A stretch of DNA of 55,582 nucleotides from an uncultured Proteiniphilum sp. Lineage in GTDB: Bacteria; Bacteroidota; Bacteroidia; Bacteroidales; Dysgonomonadaceae. Location of the stretch: assembly GCF_937873925.1 (NCBI RefSeq), contig NZ_CALNAT010000151.1:1-55582 (forward strand), given 5' to 3'. The position numbers and the translations under genes are program-made. Shown in pieces: positions 43,695 through 53,673 of this stretch. Numbering within the stretch: the stretch's first letter is position 1; each line of letters opens with the position of its first letter. The notes beneath the pieces are model-generated. The model ran no database searches. It worked only from the letters and a program-made list of their open reading frames with translations, and was not told the origin of the DNA.

Positions 43695-45530
43695 CTAATC
43701 AATGTAGGTGTCGCGATAAAAAGATTCAGAAGGATTTTTCACCCAGAAAATTGGTGAACTATAATTATCCTGATCCTGCACTTTCTGATACTCTTCGGCA
43801 TTCGTAGATTGTTCACTGGCCGGATAATGAGCCCGCTCTATCTGGGTCTTTGTCCGTATATCCTGAAGTGTTGTTACCGGTTCCAGCTTAGGACGACGGG
43901 TGCGGCGCAATTCCGTCCATAATTCATAAATACCGATCATATTGAGATGAATATACTTTTGTTGCATAACTATTTCAAGTTTATCAGGTGCATTATTGTA
44001 TTCATTCTTAATGAAATCAGCATATTGATCAATGACTGACTGGGCCGGTTTTGTCGGGCTTAACACTGTTAAATCCACATCCGGAAAGTAGGTTTTCTCA
44101 GGATTATATGTCGATCGGGCATTATACCAGTACCAGAAATCAACAGAGTGTTTCACTGCATCGGCAACATGGTCGGCTCCATTTTTTCCCGTGCTTCCCA
44201 GATTCTTTAGCGCCACTTCTGCCAGTAACAGGTCCACCTCGGCGCGCGAGATCATATAAACGGGAGTTTCATTAAAAACAAGCGTCTTGAGATTGTATTT
44301 TGACACGCTGTTCACACTGAGCATTACATCCAGGTTGTTGCGATAAGAACCGTTGTTCATCAAATAGGGGAATGATTTCATCAGGCTCCACTGTGTATCC
44401 GTTACGTCATCGGGTTTCGTAGCTGTATTATAATATTCTACCTGAGCTGCCCTGTAAGGTTCGTTCCGCTCATATCCCCTATCCATACGTATACCGCGAT
44501 AATCACCCCATTTGGTGGGCATAGCAATCACCGGCAGGCGCGGGTCGTCGGTACCCGGCTCGTATGTATCGCTACCACGATTCATGCGTTTCATGATCAC
44601 ATTGGGAATAAAGTAACTGGTGAATCGTTCGATCATACCGCGCACCCATGTTTCACCTCCACCCGAAAGTGTGGCACTGAGAGTAGTAAAAGGCGGATCC
44701 CAGGTAAGGTCTGAGCTGGGAAGCGTACCTTTACTTATAATATCCTGAATATGTTCCTTAGCTGTAGCTTCATCAACCCCCGATAACCGTACGGCATATT
44801 TTAGCCTGACGGCAGTTGCCCATTCGATCCATTTACTGATATCTCCGTTGAAAGCAAGATCCTGCTGGGTGAAAAGCGCTTTCGATTCGGCACTCATCCC
44901 GTTATAGGCGGTTTGCAATCTCTCGGTACAGTCCTTTATGTTATTGAGTCCCGCCACATAAATATCCTTCGGATCGTCGTATTTTACGAAAAATACTCCT
45001 TCCGCTCCTCTCAAAGCATCGAAATAAGGAATGCTGTTGAAAAAGTCCACATTTCTTAAGAAAGCAAAGTCTTTGATGATTGTAACAAGATCATAATAGA
45101 GTTGGTTTTCTTTAATGAAAGCTTCATCGCCCGTCTCAATCAGGTTTTTCATCAATCCCCAGGGACGCAAACGCTCATACATATGGTTGAAGTATGTTCT
45201 GGCGTCATTGGTTTCATCGAACCCCCCACCATTCAGGTCGGGCCAGGTGTTATAGATGGCATCGTAATTGGCAATCATAGGACGTACCCCAATTTGGGAA
45301 TAAGCAGTTATACCCCATCCTCCAAGTCCCCACCAATACTCTCCGTAATCTTGCACGAAAATCTTCCATTGGTAAACTACATTGCTAAACATACCCGGCA
45401 TGAGTGTTTCTTCGGGTGCTTGATATTGCTCCGGATTGTAAAACTGTTCTTCCAGTTGTGACTGACAGGAGGTAAACAGAAAACCGAAAAAAGCAAGTAT
45501 CGTAAAGAATATATTTTTTATTGTTTTCAT
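43695..45530 (-). CDS. SusD-like outer membrane lipoprotein
   Basis: 611 residues, lipoprotein signal ending FLFTSC (Cys about 22). The sequence has helical TPR-like segments and motifs typical of the SusD/RagB nutrient-binding branch, such as KWIEWATAVRLKYAVRLSGV, FNETPVYMISRAEVDLLLAE and QQKYIHLNMIGIYELWTELR. It ends with the common WVKNPSESFYRD region. It would act on the cell surface with the SusC-like porin encoded 27 bp upstream and bind fucosylated glycans. The ligand is inferred from the locus. Confidence 0.9.
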   Translation of the reverse strand: MKTIKNIFFTILAFFGFLFTSCQSQLEEQFYNPEQYQAPEETLMPGMFSNVVYQWKIFVQDYGEYWWGLGGWGITAYSQIGVRPMIANYDAIYNTWPDLNGGGFDETNDARTYFNHMYERLRPWGLMKNLIETGDEAFIKENQLYYDLVTIIKDFAFLRNVDFFNSIPYFDALRGAEGVFFVKYDDPKDIYVAGLNNIKDCTERLQTAYNGMSAESKALFTQQDLAFNGDISKWIEWATAVRLKYAVRLSGVDEATAKEHIQDIISKGTLPSSDLTWDPPFTTLSATLSGGGETWVRGMIERFTSYFIPNVIMKRMNRGSDTYEPGTDDPRLPVIAMPTKWGDYRGIRMDRGYERNEPYRAAQVEYYNTATKPDDVTDTQWSLMKSFPYLMNNGSYRNNLDVMLSVNSVSKYNLKTLVFNETPVYMISRAEVDLLLAEVALKNLGSTGKNGADHVADAVKHSVDFWYWYNARSTYNPEKTYFPDVDLTVLSPTKPAQSVIDQYADFIKNEYNNAPDKLEIVMQQKYIHLNMIGIYELWTELRRTRRPKLEPVTTLQDIRTKTQIERAHYPASEQSTNAEEYQKVQDQDNYSSPIFWVKNPSESFYRDTYID

Positions 45531-45557
45531 TGTTATATTTTTTAAAGTATATGATGT

Positions 45558-48500
45558 TCAGAAACTGACGTTTACGCCAAATCCCCACGAACGGTGCATA
45601 GGAAAGATAGAGTATTCCAGATAGCTGTTAGTTCCCTGTAACGATTCAGAGTCGATATTGGGAATAGACTTGTGAAGATAGAAGAGATTACGTCCGGTAA
45701 GACTCAATGTCACTTTTTGTAAATGCATTCTTTCTGAAACGACTTTCGGTAACGAATAAGCTATTCCGATTTCACGTAACTTTACATAATTGTTTTTAAA
45801 GATGTAATCCGGTTGAAGATTATCCTGCATGTCATGAATGAAGGTAGACCAATATGTGGCTACCGGAATAATCTGGTCATTTGCCACATAACCATCGCCA
45901 TCACTTTTCACACCGCTTAGAATCATACCGTCATGATAAACCCTGCCATCTTTCGCGTCGGCGGGAGCGGAAGCTTGATGGTTATCAAGACGTATTCTCC
46001 GTTCCGTACCTTCCTGTATGTAGTATGGAATACCTCCACTGGCCTCATCGCGATTAGCCAGGGTCTCTTTCACTGTACCTGTTCCCAGAAGGTAATAGTT
46101 GGACATTGAAATCAAACGGCTACCGAAACTATAATCCAATCCTACGCGCAGGCTGAAATTCTTATAATAAAAATCCGTTGCAACACCTCCGATAAGCGAG
46201 GGGTTTACATTACCTGTTGCCTTGAATCCGGCATTTTTGTCGAGTTGATATAAACCGTCCGCTCCTATTATACGTTGTCCGTCAGGCGCTCTTAGATAAT
46301 CGTAGGTCATGATTTCCCCTGAACGTTTTCCCGTTTCGGCCACCACTTGCCATCCGTTGTTGGATCCCAGTATATGACGCGTGATTCCTCCATAGAGTTC
46401 TTTTACCTCAGAGAACTGATTGGCAAGGTTAAAGGTTACATCCCACCGATAGTCCTTGTGGGCCAATATCGCACCTTTCAGCATGATCTCATAACCATGA
46501 TTCTTTACCTTACCAGCATTGATTTTGATTTTGTTATAACCGGTGGCAGAAGTCAAAGGTATACCCATAATCTGGTCATAAATTGTAGCATTGTAGTATG
46601 AGAAGTCAAGTTCCAGGCGGTTTTGCGGGAAAAAGCGCAAATTACCACCGATTTCATACTCCCTTTTACGTTCAGGTTTAATATCTCCCGAGAAGAGTTC
46701 CAGGGGAGGTTCTACCCTTCCTGTATTTGTATTCGGGATAGTACTCAGGTTATATTGACGCAGTGCAAAATAACGGGTTGCAGGTCTCCCTACATCAGCC
46801 CACGACAGGCGTATTGTTCCGAATTGTAGTTGTGGAATTTTAAAATCTTCGCTGAAATTCCAGTTAAACGAAATACCGGGGTAGAAATATGAATTGTTCC
46901 CTCTTGGAAGCGTGGAGGACCAGTCGTTACGACCTTGTATTTCGAGGTAATAACGATCTTTCCAAGAGGTCGTTATCGATGCGTATGCGCTGTATAGGCT
47001 TTCCTGTCCGCGTGCATGTCCTAACACCTTACCCCGTTCACCTCCTCCGGGCCAGTTTGGAGCATTATTCAACGAATACCAATCGGGATATGCCATATCT
47101 CCATAAGTAGAAGCATAAATATTATAATCTTTTATACTTTTAAACTCGCCTCCCCCTAATGCTGTAATACGTAATTCATCATTCAGGAATGATTGATCGT
47201 ATTGAAGATTTGCCCTCAGGTTATAAATGAAATATTGATCAGTATCAAACCGGTATCTTCCTCCTTTTACCTCCGGTTCTATTGCGGTTACCTTTTCTTT
47301 TTTGGTATAATCGGTCTGTGTAAAATCAAGTCCCGCATGTGTAACCAATGCAACCAGGGGATGGAATTGGAAGATGCCACGGACTGCCGAGATCATGTGC
47401 GTTTTATCATCCAAATTCGTATTCTGGTTCTGATGCCATAGAATATTGGCTATTTGCGTTTGAGAAGCCGGTAAACCTATTTCACTGAGATCAGCCCTAT
47501 ATCCGTTGGGATCCAAATATCTACTGGCAATGGTTTGATAATCGTAATCCCTGTTGAATCCTGTACTCATTAAAGAGTAAATGTTCGGATAACGGTTATT
47601 GGTCTTAATTTTATAGAGATTGGAGGTAACTTCAATTTTAGCAAGTTCCGATACATCCATCTGTCCGGCAAAACTGAAAGTATGCCTTTTTTGCCAGTGG
47701 TTCTGCATGATACCATCAAAACTGTAATTGGTATAGGAAATACGCATATTCCCTCTTTCATTACCCCCGGCAATTGCTACTTGTAAACTATTGGTGCTCC
47801 CCGTTTGAAACAGGTCATTGTAGTTATTGGGATATGGCTCGTATTTTCGCGTTGATCCATCCCAATATGTGATGGTACGGCCGTCGAATCTTGGTCCGAA
47901 ATTCCTGTAATCGGAAACAATTTTGTTATCATTGACATCAAGGCTATATGCATTACTTCCCGATCCGTATTCGTTTTGAAAATCAATAAAACTTACCGGT
48001 TCTTCCCATGTGTGGTTGAGTGATAACGTTACACCCAATCCCCGGGTTCTTGCACCCTTTTTTGTAGTAATCAACACCACTCCGTTAGCTCCGGCGCTTC
48101 CATATAATACCGATGCTTTAGCACCCTTCAAAATTTCCATCGACTCAATGTCTTCCGCGTTGATGTCGTTAATACCGGCACCATAGTCAAAAGAATTGAA
48201 CGGATCATAACCTCGTGTTTCCATACTTGACTCCTTGTCATAAATAGGCACACCATCCACAACAAACAACGGGCGTGTAGTGGAAGAAGACTCCAGTTGT
48301 GTAGCACCACGGACTTTGATGTTGATACCCCCCGTTGGGCCTGATGAACTTGCCGTTAATCCTACCCCCGGCGCCTTACCGTAAATAGACGCGAGCGGAT
48401 TTGTAGGAACACCGGCTATCACCAGTTCGTCACCCTTTATGGAGCTAACCGCATAGCCGAGTGATTTTCTATCGCGTGGAATACCTAAGGCTGTGATAAC

Positions 48501-48833
48501 GATCTCATCCAATAGTTCCGTATCGGATTCCAGTACAATGTCAATTGTTGTTCTTCCTTCCACCGGAACAGATTGGGTCGTCATTCCCACATAGCTAAAC
48601 TGTAACGTTGCATTTCTCGGAACATTACTTAATGTGTAATTCCCGTCTATATCGGTCACCGTACCATGCGATGCATTGCCCTGCACCGTAATCGTAGCAC
48701 CGATCACCGGCTCATTGTTGGCGTCGGTTACCGTTCCTTTTACTGTAATGTTCTGAGCGAACATTGCCAAGGACACTATCCACATACATGCGAATAACAG
48801 TCCTTTCCACTTAAACGACTTCTCTCTTTTCAT
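45558..48833 (-). CDS. SusC-like TonB-dependent outer membrane transporter
   Basis: 1091 residues. A signal peptide (LLFACMWIVSLAMFAQ) is followed by a carboxypeptidase-like beta domain (about 28-110, TVKGTVTDANNEPVIGATIT) and a plug domain with LFVVDGVPIYDKES and NDINAEDIESMEILKGAKAS. A long barrel ends NLFYLHKSIPNIDSESLQGT..FPMHRSWGFGVNVSF. It imports oligosaccharides with SusD using TonB energy. It may be the distal part of a fucI-fucU-fucP-susC-susD transcript, or start from its own promoter in the 124-bp gap. Confidence 0.95.
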   Translation of the reverse strand: MKREKSFKWKGLLFACMWIVSLAMFAQNITVKGTVTDANNEPVIGATITVQGNASHGTVTDIDGNYTLSNVPRNATLQFSYVGMTTQSVPVEGRTTIDIVLESDTELLDEIVITALGIPRDRKSLGYAVSSIKGDELVIAGVPTNPLASIYGKAPGVGLTASSSGPTGGINIKVRGATQLESSSTTRPLFVVDGVPIYDKESSMETRGYDPFNSFDYGAGINDINAEDIESMEILKGAKASVLYGSAGANGVVLITTKKGARTRGLGVTLSLNHTWEEPVSFIDFQNEYGSGSNAYSLDVNDNKIVSDYRNFGPRFDGRTITYWDGSTRKYEPYPNNYNDLFQTGSTNSLQVAIAGGNERGNMRISYTNYSFDGIMQNHWQKRHTFSFAGQMDVSELAKIEVTSNLYKIKTNNRYPNIYSLMSTGFNRDYDYQTIASRYLDPNGYRADLSEIGLPASQTQIANILWHQNQNTNLDDKTHMISAVRGIFQFHPLVALVTHAGLDFTQTDYTKKEKVTAIEPEVKGGRYRFDTDQYFIYNLRANLQYDQSFLNDELRITALGGGEFKSIKDYNIYASTYGDMAYPDWYSLNNAPNWPGGGERGKVLGHARGQESLYSAYASITTSWKDRYYLEIQGRNDWSSTLPRGNNSYFYPGISFNWNFSEDFKIPQLQFGTIRLSWADVGRPATRYFALRQYNLSTIPNTNTGRVEPPLELFSGDIKPERKREYEIGGNLRFFPQNRLELDFSYYNATIYDQIMGIPLTSATGYNKIKINAGKVKNHGYEIMLKGAILAHKDYRWDVTFNLANQFSEVKELYGGITRHILGSNNGWQVVAETGKRSGEIMTYDYLRAPDGQRIIGADGLYQLDKNAGFKATGNVNPSLIGGVATDFYYKNFSLRVGLDYSFGSRLISMSNYYLLGTGTVKETLANRDEASGGIPYYIQEGTERRIRLDNHQASAPADAKDGRVYHDGMILSGVKSDGDGYVANDQIIPVATYWSTFIHDMQDNLQPDYIFKNNYVKLREIGIAYSLPKVVSERMHLQKVTLSLTGRNLFYLHKSIPNIDSESLQGTNSYLEYSIFPMHRSWGFGVNVSF

Positions 48834-48930
48834 TCTTTCTTTTTTTAAGGATTAATAATTGACGTGATTTATTTTTATTTATTTAACTATAGGACATCTT
48901 CCCTTTCCGAAAGATTCTTTATTATTTAAT

Positions 48931-48950
48931 ATATTATACTGTGATAATAT
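48931..48950 (-). promoter_or_regulatory. Candidate operator upstream of susC
   Basis: ATATTAT-ACTGTG-ATAATAT is a perfect inverted repeat with 7-bp arms. Its spacer contains the ACTGTG core of the fucose-locus operator. It lies about 100 bp before susC, just behind the fucP stop. The match to the pentamer array is partial. Confidence 0.4.
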
Positions 48951-48957
48951 CGCTGTA

Positions 48958-50286
48958 TTATGCGGCTGTGTTTATTTTTCTCCTGTTGTATGCCTGTGTG
49001 CCGTACCACGCTACCACCACAAAACTCATGAACGGCAGGATAAATGAAGCGTTTACGGCAGGGAACGATGCGCCTACCGTCCCCATATCGATAATAGCTG
49101 CCTGTACCGGCGGTAGAATGGATCCTCCCAATATGGCCATGATCAGTCCCGCCGCGCCGAATTTGGCGTCCTCGCCCATCCCTTTCAGGGCAATACCGTA
49201 GATAGTGGGGAACATAAGCGACATGCATGCCGACACGGCGACCAGACAATAGAGTCCCCATATATCTTGGAAAAGGATAACCCCCAGCGTGAACATTCCC
49301 GCGGCAACGGCAAATGTACGTAGCATATTCCCGGGATCGAAGAATTTCATCAGATAGGTGGCTATTAAACGGCTGAAGCAGAAAATGATCATTGCGGCAA
49401 TGTTATACTTCTGCGACAAAACCTCCGCTGCCTGCTCTTCCATCCCCTGCCCCATGAAGATGCGTGTGCCATACTGGATGATAAACGTCCAGCACATGAT
49501 CTGTGCACCTACGTAAAAGAATTGCGCGATGACTCCCTGACGGTAATTGGGAATCAAAAATATTCGTCTGATGGTAGCGCCGAAATGGAGCCTTTTATCC
49601 GAATCTCCGTTTTTCGGCATTCTCGCCATAAGGATGACCAGGAACATCACTATCACGATGATACCGATGGCCAGATAGGGCGCAATCAGAGTGGCCAGGT
49701 CGGATCGTTTCAATGCCTCAAACTCCGGATCGGGAAGCATGGCACGTTCGGCCGTACTCATGGGGTCGAGCCGCGCCTGAATAAAGTTCATAGCGACGAA
49801 CATTCCCAACAGGGATCCTATGGGATTAAATGCCTGGGCCATATTAAGCCGGCGGGTAGCGTTTTCTTCGGGCCCCATCGTCAGGATATAGGGGTTGGCA
49901 CTGGTCTCCAGGAATGATAATCCGCACGTGAGAACAAAGTAGGCTACCAGGAAGGGGTAGTAGTTGCCTGACCTCATCGCGGGAAAGAACAGAAACGCGC
50001 CTATGGCATATAGTGCCAGCCCCAATAATATCCCGGATTTGTAAGAGAACTTTTTTATGAATACGGCGGCAGGAAACGCCATGGCAAAATAGCCTCCGTA
50101 AAAAGCCAGTTGTACCAGCGCACCCTGCGTAACGTTCATCCTGAAAATTTTCGAGAAGGCTTTTACCATGGGATTGGTAATGTCATTGGCAAACCCCCAC
50201 AAGGCAAAACAAGCGGTAATGATGATAAACGGTAACAGGTAGTTGATACCCTTATGTGTAAGCAATGGAAGTTCCTTCTTATTCAT
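48958..50286 (-). CDS. fucP: L-fucose permease, MFS type
   Basis: 442 residues, twelve predicted TM segments. The opening INYLLPFIIITACFALWGFA with NDITNPMVKAF is the FucP/GluP subfamily signature. Conserved features include YFVLTCGLSFLETSANPYIL and the charged Asp/Glu in the first half, as in E. coli FucP. It is a proton-driven symporter for L-fucose across the inner membrane. It follows fucU by 8 bp, so fucI-fucU-fucP is an operon. Confidence 0.93.
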   Translation of the reverse strand: MNKKELPLLTHKGINYLLPFIIITACFALWGFANDITNPMVKAFSKIFRMNVTQGALVQLAFYGGYFAMAFPAAVFIKKFSYKSGILLGLALYAIGAFLFFPAMRSGNYYPFLVAYFVLTCGLSFLETSANPYILTMGPEENATRRLNMAQAFNPIGSLLGMFVAMNFIQARLDPMSTAERAMLPDPEFEALKRSDLATLIAPYLAIGIIVIVMFLVILMARMPKNGDSDKRLHFGATIRRIFLIPNYRQGVIAQFFYVGAQIMCWTFIIQYGTRIFMGQGMEEQAAEVLSQKYNIAAMIIFCFSRLIATYLMKFFDPGNMLRTFAVAAGMFTLGVILFQDIWGLYCLVAVSACMSLMFPTIYGIALKGMGEDAKFGAAGLIMAILGGSILPPVQAAIIDMGTVGASFPAVNASFILPFMSFVVVAWYGTQAYNRRKINTAA

Positions 50287-50294
50287 CTCATTTT

Positions 50295-50720
50295 TTATTT
50301 AACCACCCCTTTTTTCAGGATGATATTGGCGTAAAGCGCCTCTTCTCCCGTGGCTATCACCGCATACGATCTTTTAGCTCTCTCATAAAATGCAAATCGC
50401 TCCAGGTAGTTTATTGAGTAAGGCTCTCCTGAATTTTGGAGGATAGCTTTATAGTCGTCCCATATCCCGGGTTTGTAATCGTCACCAGGTACGATCTCCA
50501 TCAGGAATACCTGATATTCACTGTAGGAATCCAACGGGAACAATTCCATCAATGCTTTCAGGATATCCTTTCCCGATACCCCGTCTGCCCGGATTATATG
50601 CTGCGAAAGGGTGTGACAGGGGAAATTGCCGTCGGCAATCACTATCTCGTCTCCGTGTCCCATTTCCATCAGCGTTTTTACCAACTGCGGTGAAAGAATT
50701 TTTGGAATTTTTTTTAGCAT
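50295..50720 (-). CDS. fucU: L-fucose mutarotase, RbsD/FucU family
   Basis: 141 residues. LVKTLMEMGHGDEIVIADGNFP contains the catalytic His region of FucU/RbsD proteins, and YAVIATGEEALYANIILKKG forms the C-terminal family motif. It interconverts alpha and beta L-fucose, helping the isomerase. It sits between fucI (21-bp gap) and fucP (8-bp gap). The length is normal for the family. Confidence 0.93.
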   Translation of the reverse strand: MLKKIPKILSPQLVKTLMEMGHGDEIVIADGNFPCHTLSQHIIRADGVSGKDILKALMELFPLDSYSEYQVFLMEIVPGDDYKPGIWDDYKAILQNSGEPYSINYLERFAFYERAKRSYAVIATGEEALYANIILKKGVVK

Positions 50721-50741
50721 GGCGTAGTGGTTTTTATGTGA

Positions 50742-52511
50742 CTATTTATAAATAGGACCGAAATTCTTGCAGGCACGGAAATCGGCTCCCTCTTTATCCA
50801 TGCCGAAAGCGTTCCATGCCGAGGGACGAAAGATATCGTCTTCTTCCACGTTATGCATGCATACCGGAATGCGGAGGATCGATGCGAGGGTAATCAGATC
50901 CTGCCCGATATGGCCGTAACTGATCGCTCCGTGGTTGGCACCCCAATTGTTCATCACCGAATAGACATCTTTGAAGGGACCTTTTCCGTTAAGGCGCGGA
51001 GCAAACCAGGTGGTTGGCCATGTTTTATCAGTGCGTTGGTTGATGATATGGTGAACTTCGGGATCGAGATCTACCGTCCACCCTTCGGCTATCTGTAAGA
51101 CAGGCCCCAGGCCGTCCACCATATTCAGTCTAGACATGGTGACGGGCATGCCACCTCTGGTGAGGAAGGTGGATGAATACCCGCCGCCGCGGAAATAATC
51201 GCGATCGGCGGGCGACCAGGTGGTGGCCGCAAGACAGGCTTCTGTTTCTTCATCGGTGATATTCCACGGTTCTTTCAGGGCCGGCTTCCCGTTGAGATCC
51301 ATACGGCCTGTACCGTCGAGCGTGGTGGCTCCCGAATTGATCAGGTGAATGACGCCATTGGCCGCTAGTCCCGTAAGCTCTTTTCCGGTAATGCGTTTCA
51401 CGGCTTCGGGGCTCCAGTAAGTACGTACGTCTGAAAAGATCTGTGCCGTATTGGTCAGCAAGTGGCCGAACAACATGACCACCCCGTTCAGCGAATCGTT
51501 TTCGGTGGCGACTACATAAGCCTCGCGGATACCGTTCCAGTCGAACGACGTAGTTAGTATCGTTTCGCTGAAATCGCCGTTGGGCAGGAAATCGGTCCAT
51601 TGGCGTTGTCCCTGAAATCCGCCGGAGATCGCATTATGCCCGATCGCCTCTTCCTTGAAACCCAACGCTTCGAGTTTCGGGTTGCCCTGCATCAGGTCGC
51701 GGATGATGATGGTCATTTTTACGACAAATTCCCAGTCTTGGTCTTTTTCCTCACGGCTCTTTTGTTTTTCCCTTCTATTGAAATCGGGGCCTTCGTTCAC
51801 TTTGCAGTATTTCTCCGTCCACGCCATGGCTTTTTCGAACTCTTCGTGGTCGTAGATCCCTTCCTGTATCCGGCGAAGGATCTCTGTAGAATCGACCGAT
51901 TCGTTCCGGATACCGAGATATTTTTGAAAAAAAACGGGATTCACAATGGATCCGGCAATCCCCATTGAAACGCTGCCTATGGAAAGGTATGATTGCCCTC
52001 TCATTGTGGCTACGGCCTGTGCAGCACGTGCGAAACGCAGGAGCTTTTCCGCCACGTCTTCGGGGATCGTGTTGTCCTGCATATCCTGCACCTCATGTCC
52101 GTAGATACCGAAAGCAGGAAGCCCTTTCTGTGAATGGGCTGCCAGGACTGCCGCCAGATAAACGGCCCCCGGGCGTTCCGTCCCGTTGAAACCCCAAACG
52201 GCTTTTGGGTAATACGGATTCATGTCCATGGTCTCCGAACCGTAGCACCAGCTTGAAGTGACGGTGATGGTGGCGCCCACCCCCGCCCGTTCGAATTTTT
52301 CGGCACAGGCAGCGCTTTCGCTCACTCGTCCGATAGTGTTGTCGGCGATTATACATTCTACCGGACTCCCATCCCCGTTTTTTAAATTACTACTGATGAG
52401 TTCGGCAACAGCCTTTGCCAGCTTCATCGTTTTTTCCTCGAGGCTTTCCCTGACACCTCCCTGACGTCCGTCGATGGTAGGACGGATCCCGATTTTAGGA
52501 TATTTTTTCAT
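50742..52511 (-). CDS. fucI: L-fucose isomerase
   Basis: 589 residues, close to the family length (about 590). Metal ligands can be placed by motif: Glu in VVATENDSLNG, Asp in QIFSDVRTYWSP and His in NNWGANHGAISYGH, matching E337, D361 and H528 of the E. coli enzyme. It converts L-fucose to L-fuculose using Mn2+. It is the first gene of fucI-fucU-fucP and has an operator-like array about 140 bp upstream. fucK and fucA are absent from the window. Confidence 0.96.
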   Translation of the reverse strand: MKKYPKIGIRPTIDGRQGGVRESLEEKTMKLAKAVAELISSNLKNGDGSPVECIIADNTIGRVSESAACAEKFERAGVGATITVTSSWCYGSETMDMNPYYPKAVWGFNGTERPGAVYLAAVLAAHSQKGLPAFGIYGHEVQDMQDNTIPEDVAEKLLRFARAAQAVATMRGQSYLSIGSVSMGIAGSIVNPVFFQKYLGIRNESVDSTEILRRIQEGIYDHEEFEKAMAWTEKYCKVNEGPDFNRREKQKSREEKDQDWEFVVKMTIIIRDLMQGNPKLEALGFKEEAIGHNAISGGFQGQRQWTDFLPNGDFSETILTTSFDWNGIREAYVVATENDSLNGVVMLFGHLLTNTAQIFSDVRTYWSPEAVKRITGKELTGLAANGVIHLINSGATTLDGTGRMDLNGKPALKEPWNITDEETEACLAATTWSPADRDYFRGGGYSSTFLTRGGMPVTMSRLNMVDGLGPVLQIAEGWTVDLDPEVHHIINQRTDKTWPTTWFAPRLNGKGPFKDVYSVMNNWGANHGAISYGHIGQDLITLASILRIPVCMHNVEEDDIFRPSAWNAFGMDKEGADFRACKNFGPIYK

Positions 52512-52649
52512 ATAGTTGCTTTTTCAGGTGTATGGAACCTTTAATGATTAGTTAATTTAACGATTTATCGACTTGTTGTTTAGTAATTATTAAATCGGTT
52601 CACCAAATTGACTTTCCTGCTCGTTTTATATTTTCTTAGATAATTGTAT

Positions 52650-52665
52650 GCTGAACTGTGCTGAT
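52650..52665 (-). promoter_or_regulatory. Operator-like array upstream of fucI
   Basis: GCTGAACTGTGCTGAT differs from the corresponding 16 bases of the GH29-operon array (43401-43416) at one position. The adjacent -7-like sequence on the minus strand (TATTCGCA) is a poor TAnnTTTG match, and the 18-bp palindrome is absent here. Confidence 0.65.
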
Positions 52666-52680
52666 TGCGAATAAAAAAAA

Positions 52681-53664
52681 TTAAAAAGAATCCCGGAGTA
52701 TGATCTCTGTCGGTAAAAATATTTTGACAGGATCTTCCTTAACGACGAAATCGGCAGCGAGGGTTCCCATTTTTTCCCAATTGACCCCTATACTTGCTAT
52801 CCCGTTTTCTATCACTTCATAGAACGGAGTCTCGTTATAGGCCAATAGCCCGTAATCTTTGCCGGATTTAAGTTGTTCCGACTTTCCTTTTTTTATGATC
52901 TTTACGAGATCCTCCTGCTTGATGACCAGATAAAACGCGTTTTCCAGGATGATCGTTCTTTCCGTGATCTCATCGATGATGTCGAACGGGAGATTGTTCT
53001 CGATGCAAAATTTGCTGAAATACTCCTTACTGCTCTGTGGATGTTTGTGGTGTTTATTGAATACGAAGAACAACTTCCGGTATTTTTTTAGCCGGATTTT
53101 TATTGTTTCCAAAGCATTGTAAAGCGCCGTATCGAAGTCCTGACAAACATAGGAATACCCGTTTTTCTCGAATTTTCCGAAATCCAAAAGCAATAACTTC
53201 TTTTGATCAATTTTCACCAATTCTTCGGAAAACTTTTCATTGTGATAATTCATCACGAGATACCGGTTGTACATACCCGCAGAATTATTGATTATCTGAT
53301 TGAAAAGATGTTCATTATATTGGTGAAACCAGAGATCAATGTCATAATAAGAGGGTAATCTGTCTCGTAACGTATTGTATAATACTTCTTTAAAAGGAGT
53401 ATATTCATCCAGTAACAATAAAATGTTCTTGTTGTGCGACGCTACATGATAGTTTTTGCCATGTATGGAATCTACGATGCCCCTGCTTTTTAAATCTGTG
53501 AAAGCTTTAAAGACCGTATCGCGGGAGAGATGAAACCGATTACTCAGCTGATTGATAGAGGGTAACTTATCTCCAACCTTCAATTCACGGGCAGCAATGG
53601 ATTTCTGGATAAAATCCGTGAGTTGCTGTACTTTGGTGTTTCTGTTGTTAAACTCTAATTTCAT
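52681..53664 (-). CDS. GntR-family regulator with periplasmic-binding-like sensor domain
   Basis: 327 residues from the ATG at 53664. A frame opening at 53700 would start inside the operator and is rejected. Residues about 1-75 are a winged helix of the GntR class (GDKLPSINQLSNRFHLSRDT, then VFKAFTDLKSRGIVDSIHGK). The remainder has a LacI/periplasmic-binding-protein-like fold for a sugar effector. Position and shared operators make it the likely fucose-responsive regulator (FucR-type), acting on itself, fucI and the GH29 operon. The effector is inferred. Confidence 0.87.
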   Translation of the reverse strand: MKLEFNNRNTKVQQLTDFIQKSIAARELKVGDKLPSINQLSNRFHLSRDTVFKAFTDLKSRGIVDSIHGKNYHVASHNKNILLLLDEYTPFKEVLYNTLRDRLPSYYDIDLWFHQYNEHLFNQIINNSAGMYNRYLVMNYHNEKFSEELVKIDQKKLLLLDFGKFEKNGYSYVCQDFDTALYNALETIKIRLKKYRKLFFVFNKHHKHPQSSKEYFSKFCIENNLPFDIIDEITERTIILENAFYLVIKQEDLVKIIKKGKSEQLKSGKDYGLLAYNETPFYEVIENGIASIGVNWEKMGTLAADFVVKEDPVKIFLPTEIILRDSF

Positions 53665-53673
53665 CGATCCGGC

